Shown here in pieces: positions 59,579-64,000 of a DNA stretch of 64,000 bases. The position numbers and the translations under genes are program-made. Source of the stretch: Whitmania pigra (lineage: Eukaryota > Annelida > Clitellata > Hirudinida > Haemopidae); the NCBI GenBank assembly GCA_021613335.1, contig JAJTWR010000159.1, forward strand, positions 3,770,001-3,834,000, written 5' to 3'. Numbering within the stretch: position 1 is the stretch's first letter; the number at the start of each line of letters is the position of its first letter. The notes below the pieces were generated by a model. The model searched no databases, was not told the DNA's origin, and was given only the letters and a program-made list of their open reading frames with translations.

Positions 59579-62187
59579 TCAATGGGCAAAAGCTGTGTTG
59601 CAGATAGGCTCGTATTCATAGGGAATATTGTCAGCACTAGCAGGCTGTTCAATCTGGAACATGAAGTTCACGTCGGTGACAGGGTGATGGTATAACATGG
59701 GTGAAGGGAGGATTCCCGGACTGGAAAGGGGCGTGAGCGGAGCAGACCCCTGTAATGGCATGTGTCCGTGGAAAATTGGTCCACTAGCAACAAAAATCGG
59801 AGGTGGGTTCGATGGTGACAGAAACATGGATGGTGGCGGTGACATTAAAACTCCTTGACCAGAATCTGAAATGTAGCCTAAAACCACTGCATCTATGAAA
59901 ACTCAAACCTTGTTCAAAACTTTTAAGTTTCAACATACCTGCGGATTTGGCCCAAATATTTCCAGCCATTCCTCTATACGTTCCATTCAACATGGCTAAT
60001 TCCGTCAATTGACGTTTCTTCAATTCATCTTCATTTTCGGGCTGTTAAAAATGTTATTACTTTGTTATTAATGTTATTAAGAATGTTTACCTAACATCTG
60101 AATTACTGTTTTGTTTGACATGTGAATGTAAATTCCTGATGTTTACAACGATATGGGGAACTAACTGCGCATGTCTAAAGTCAAAGCCAGAAGTTTTATT
60201 GTTCTGTCGTCAGATTGCTTTCGCTTTGCCTACTCGTCTACTGCGCTAGGGCAGAGCACTTGTTAATAAATCTTTTATTATTACTTAATGCAATTCCTCA
60301 AAATCTCCAAACATGACATTGTGGAGTTCATTTTATCGCAATCGATTTCCAGCATTTGGATCACTTGAGATAAATCTTTTAAACGCGGAAATTGTAGCTG
60401 AACAGAAAATGTATGTGAATGTGACGTTCACGTTCATTGGATGCGAACAAAAGTTCTATTGAAATGGGTGATTGGCGTAGGAATGTTTCGAAGAAGAATG
60501 TAAGAATGCCTTCTTCGCCGCCTTAGCACGAGCCTAGTTTATATTGGGACTACTTCTTGAATGATTTCAATTCCAACTAACCACCGGTTTGAGCAATTTG
60601 TTGACTTCTTCGACTGCTTTTTTCATCTTTATAGTGGCTCTGTTTTTCGTATCTTCCACTGTAACCAGGACGTGTAAATCTTCGTTCAAATGCTCCCATT
60701 TGGCTTTGCCTTTCATTTGCATTTCCTGAAATGAAGTATAAATCTAAATTTGCTAATGAAACCTCATTTTTGGCATTTTTCATTAGTTGTAAAGTGGCAG
60801 CAATTTGCAATTACACATACTTCAAAGCATAACAATCTACGTAAATATAAAAAATGTGTTGTCGCTGTTTTTAGGTTGAAAGAAAAATGTCCTAACGCAT
60901 TGCGAAAGTTGCTTATTACATTAAAGATGGAGAAATCGAGAATGCTTTGAAGATGCTGATAAATGTTTCCAGGGACGTCACTTCAGCTTTTTCGAAGGGG
61001 GCAAACCCTTGCACAACTTGAGAAGACGACCTTTTTTTGCTTCTAGCCAAAATTCAGGAAGATGCAAACCCATATAAAACTTAAGGAGATAATCTTTTTT
61101 TGGATCTGGTCTAAAGTCAGGGTGGAGAGCCGCTGCTCTGCCCTGCCCCAAATTACGTGTGTTTCTTAATTCTGGTGAAAAGTTGTTTGGTTTATTAAGT
61201 TGTTGAGGAAGTCGGTTAATTATAATTCAGGAAACGATATATTCAGAGGAAGTTCCTAATTGTTGCCTTACATAATATTAAGCATATAAATCGCATTAAC
61301 AATAAAATGGATAATATTCGTGTTGTTGAAGACCTAATTAAAAAAGAGTACGAATAATTTGTATAATTAAAAATGTTTTCGTGATTTAAAAAGTTAGGTA
61401 TTCCGCAATAATTGACCGAAATTTCGCTGATGGAGCATAAAGGTGGCGGCTCATTTCTAAGGAATTGTGGTTGAATCTGAGTAATGCTCTTGTCAAAAAC
61501 AACAGAAATTAGCTATTGTAGCAAAAATAAGCTACACATAATAAAATTGATTATTTTAATTATATTAAAGGCTATTTAAATAGCCTGGTAACATCTGAGA
61601 TCTTAGGGGCCCGATATTATGATCAGGATTTGAAATAATATTGTTTAAGTGGTAATTCTTTAAAAACCTTCTGCTTGTCTCTCATGGATCCCTGACCTCT
61701 GATGAGTATTTTACACCCAGTATCCAATTCTAACTGCTTCGTCGTTAAACCCCGTGGACCGAGCAGTCGCCCAACAAAGTTAAACTGAAGCACAAAATGG
61801 ATGTAATAATTTATTACTTTTATTATTATATGTTGTCGCAAACGATTTCCCAAGTTAAAATCCATAAGTTCAACAAAACTTACATCGGGGTGTTCCTTAA
61901 TGGGTACGACAATTTTTTCCATTAGAGTAACAGTTGGTCCATGAGGCTCAGGCAGCTGAAGGGGTCCTGTACCTAAACCGATGTAAAACGCATTGTTCCT
62001 GACGCGAGTTATTTCTGCAATTCAAAGTCACAATGTATTTCAGACGTCAGGGGAAGGTGCCGTTAAATCACACATTTTTAATCGAACCTGCATCCAAAAG
62101 TCGTCCTATGTGGAGGAACGTGTTTGGAAAAACTGATAGTTGTTGTCTGTCTTTGAGAAGCTGAATCAGGTACTCTGACGAATTCAT
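59579..62187 (-). CDS. QKI: Quaking/How-type STAR RNA-binding protein
   Basis: Six exons on the minus strand from 62,187 ([20 protein letters not shown]) to 59,579. The order is a shortened QUA1 ([18 protein letters not shown]), the linker [20 protein letters not shown], the maxi-KH domain ([39 protein letters not shown]; the GPRG loop is intact), QUA2 ([42 protein letters not shown]) and a proline-rich tail ending [15 protein letters not shown]. Quaking/How proteins bind ACUAAY-type sites and control splicing, stability and translation of target mRNAs, notably in muscle and glia. The tail has no RRHDMRVHPYQR-type nuclear signal of the vertebrate QKI-5 isoform. The QUA1 part lacks a few N-terminal residues compared with vertebrates. 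A MITE lies in the intron at 60,970. Confidence 0.93.
60970..61158 (+). mobile_element. CAGGGACGT MITE copy in a QKI intron
   Basis: CAGGGACGTCACTTCAGC at 60,970 and CCCAAATTACGT at 61,158 are the family ends; the final CCCTG is missing. The interior is longer than at 24,083 because GCAAACCC...GAGAAGACGACC is repeated in diverged form as GCAAACCCATATAAAACTTA. Flanks share TGTTTC, a possible target duplication. Confidence 0.65.
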
Positions 62188-63838
62188 TGCAGTGACAAAA
62201 TTTCTCCGAATTTTGCAGGTTTCCAGTTACTGAGGATCAAAGCTATATTTACTTAATCTGAGGATTACATTATCGTTCGACAATTCGAAGTGTGTAGAAT
62301 TCACACTTGAGATTAATTATCAACATCAACTTTGAAATCCGCAGCTGAGTTTCTTTGCCTCACCAAATCTGGTCGAGCTCCTGAATGAAATTTATACTTG
62401 CAAGCATTCAACTTTTGTTAAATAGAATGCTGTGCATTGTATAGCAAAACGTACATTTGTTAACGATAACATTTTAAAGAACTTTCAACTAAGACAGTTC
62501 TCCAGTTAGGATTCAAGCAACACTTCATTGTCACATATTCTAGGAAATTATTTAAATAATAATTTGGAAAAGATTTTAATTTTAATTATTAAAAGAGATT
62601 TCTATATTTTGTCAAATGGCTCATATGCATTTATTCTACTATTTTTTTTACAGCTGTCCTGATTTTTCAAGTCACACTCGCCTATTTCTATCCTGGTGTC
62701 TGGTTTGTCATTGAGAGCTCTTCTCAAAATGGTTAAAATATTGTTAGTTACCTGTCTACAAAATCAGTCAAGGAAGTAAGACATTTTAAATGCGCAGTGA
62801 GAATTCAAATAGTCGATTCATTCATACTTGCCCATTTTAAATAGTTTTAATAGCAATATGATAATAACGTCTTAAAACGTGCGCCCAAAGCAATTATACA
62901 ACAAGAAATTTTGCCTCAAATCAAGAATTATTTAATGAATAAGTCGCGTCGCACAAAATGTTATTGAAGAGGGTTTATTTCATTTCAATAATACATGATT
63001 GGGGTTAAAGAGTAGCTATGCTTGAGGCTAAATGACGAAAGCCTCACAAAGCGTTATGTTGAGGCACAAACTATTTATTGAGACAGAAATATTTGCTTGT
63101 TTTTTTATTAACTTTTTATTAAGAGTCACAACATCTTAATTTTTGGCAGCAGTTAGGAACCGTTTAGCTTGTTCAGCTCTTCATTGTCTCAGATAATTGT
63201 TGAACTTGATAATCAAAAAAAAAAAAAAAATACGCCTGAGAAAATGTGATTAAAGTGAACAAGGTATAATCAAGTTATGTGACCTTACCTTTTAAATGGG
63301 CTAAACTATAATTCTAAAATTTTCCTGACAACATGATGGAGTCAAAGGTTATTGATTCTTGTCCCTCGAGAATAGAAGTATTACATTATTACAAGGGATT
63401 AGTCTTCAGTGGTGGGCTGTTTCATTAATTTCTTGAATACCCATGCTCCAAGAAATTGACTTATTCTAATGGTCAATAGATACGACGATGAGATTTTCTA
63501 TCGTTTTCGGCGAATACTCGTCATATTTCATCACGCACTATCAAACCCTCAACGAAAATGATATTCACCATTTAAAATTTATTTCAGACATTTAGAGAAT
63601 CGTTGTTTTGCGATGCGTTTCAAACAATTCTCTTCTGACCCAAGTTTCAACCTTAAAGTGTCGTGTTTTTTGTATGGATGGCTCCTTTTTTGGGGATAAT
63701 TAATAAAGCAAAAATGATTAATGTAGTAACAGAAGAAATTTTAATTTTAGTTTCATTTATTTTAATTTAGGTAATCATAAACCACACAACTTATTATCCT
63801 CTTCATTATTAATTCGCAATCTTTTCGCTGACATCTCA
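62188..63838. other. non-coding, no gene seen
   Basis: No exon or domain is visible on either strand. The first few hundred bases should include the QKI promoter and 5' UTR. A 16-base A run lies near 63,216. The rest is AT-rich unique sequence. Confidence 0.5.
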
Positions 63839-63954
63839 GCCCTCAGGAAGACGAAAGTGTGCAGCATTTCCTCATGGAATGTCCGGCCCAGTCTGCCCTG
63901 AGGAGAGAAATCAGATTGAATACAAATCTATCCGACATGACAATTGATGCTTAG
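63839..63954 (+). mobile_element. C-terminal scrap of a non-LTR (LINE) reverse transcriptase ORF
   Basis: The frame reads SPQEDESVQHFLMECPAQ, then SALRREIRLNTNLSDMTIDA, ending in a stop at 63,954. The E(D/E)ES-x-x-H-x-L-x-x-CP pattern is the zinc-knuckle-like tail found after the RT domain of many Jockey/R1-type LINEs. The upstream cysteines of the knuckle are not preserved, and no RT core precedes it within the window. It is a 5'-truncated relic. Confidence 0.55.
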
Positions 63955-64000
63955 CAATCCAGCAAGTGTGGACATCATTTATCAGCTTCAGAGCTGAAAA

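Noticed and set aside
1..64000. CRISPR arrays, bacterial operons, viral genes
   Set aside because: The window is intron-containing animal DNA. No spacer-type arrays, ribosome binding sites or viral gene sets were seen.

Overview
The window is nuclear DNA of an animal. It is AT-rich and gene-dense, with GT-AG introns of roughly 50 to 1000 bases. Muscle-type tropomyosin, WAVE, a Quaking-type STAR protein, a DAPK relative and ciliary genes (DNAAF6, AGBL2/3) all point to a ciliated metazoan. The tropomyosin coding exons have the same lengths as the vertebrate constant-exon layout, so I lean weakly towards an invertebrate chordate such as a tunicate. The sequence alone does not settle the species.

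Layout. 1-12.5 kb: repeats, DNAAF6 (+), a divergent phospholipid scramblase (+), CCDC124 (+) and two decayed or diverged CCDC124-derived neighbours. 12.5-15.8 kb: an 8-exon nuclear-type protein on the minus strand, head-to-head with CCT3 (+, 16.3-20.0 kb). 20.2-39.2 kb: a segmental inverted duplication around an AGBL2/3-type tubulin carboxypeptidase (+, 24.9-29.6 kb). The right block (about 29.2-39.15 kb) holds the end of AGBL2/3, an Ig-domain membrane protein (-), SLC25A35 (+) and the 3' exons of tropomyosin (-). The left block (about 20.2-24.4 kb) is a shortened, inverted copy in which SLC25A35 stays intact and the other genes are broken. 42.3-50.3 kb: a DAPK-like protein (-) with ankyrin, ROC-COR and death regions but no kinase. 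51.1-62.2 kb: ALKBH3 (+), a PDZ-domain protein (-), WASF/WAVE (-) and a QKI/How-type RNA-binding protein (-). The last 1.8 kb is non-coding apart from a LINE scrap.

The main discovery candidate is the architecture of the duplication. The left copy is a circular permutation of the right block: AGBL 3' sequence is fused directly to tropomyosin, and both outer edges of the copy map within about 10 bases of each other near 29,720. This is the pattern expected if a roughly 10-kb segment was circularised and reinserted nearby. Two hAT elements with perfect 8-bp target duplications sit only in the right block, and the left block keeps the matching empty sites, so the events can be ordered. Other candidates are the kinase-less DAPK, the CCDC124-derived cluster, exon-biased divergence of the two carriers, and a tropomyosin with a six-residue N-terminal extension.

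Functionally the genes are mostly housekeeping or cell-structure genes: cilia assembly and tubulin modification, actin and muscle regulation, protein folding, mitochondrial transport, DNA/RNA alkylation repair and RNA regulation. No operon or joint pathway is implied by their order.
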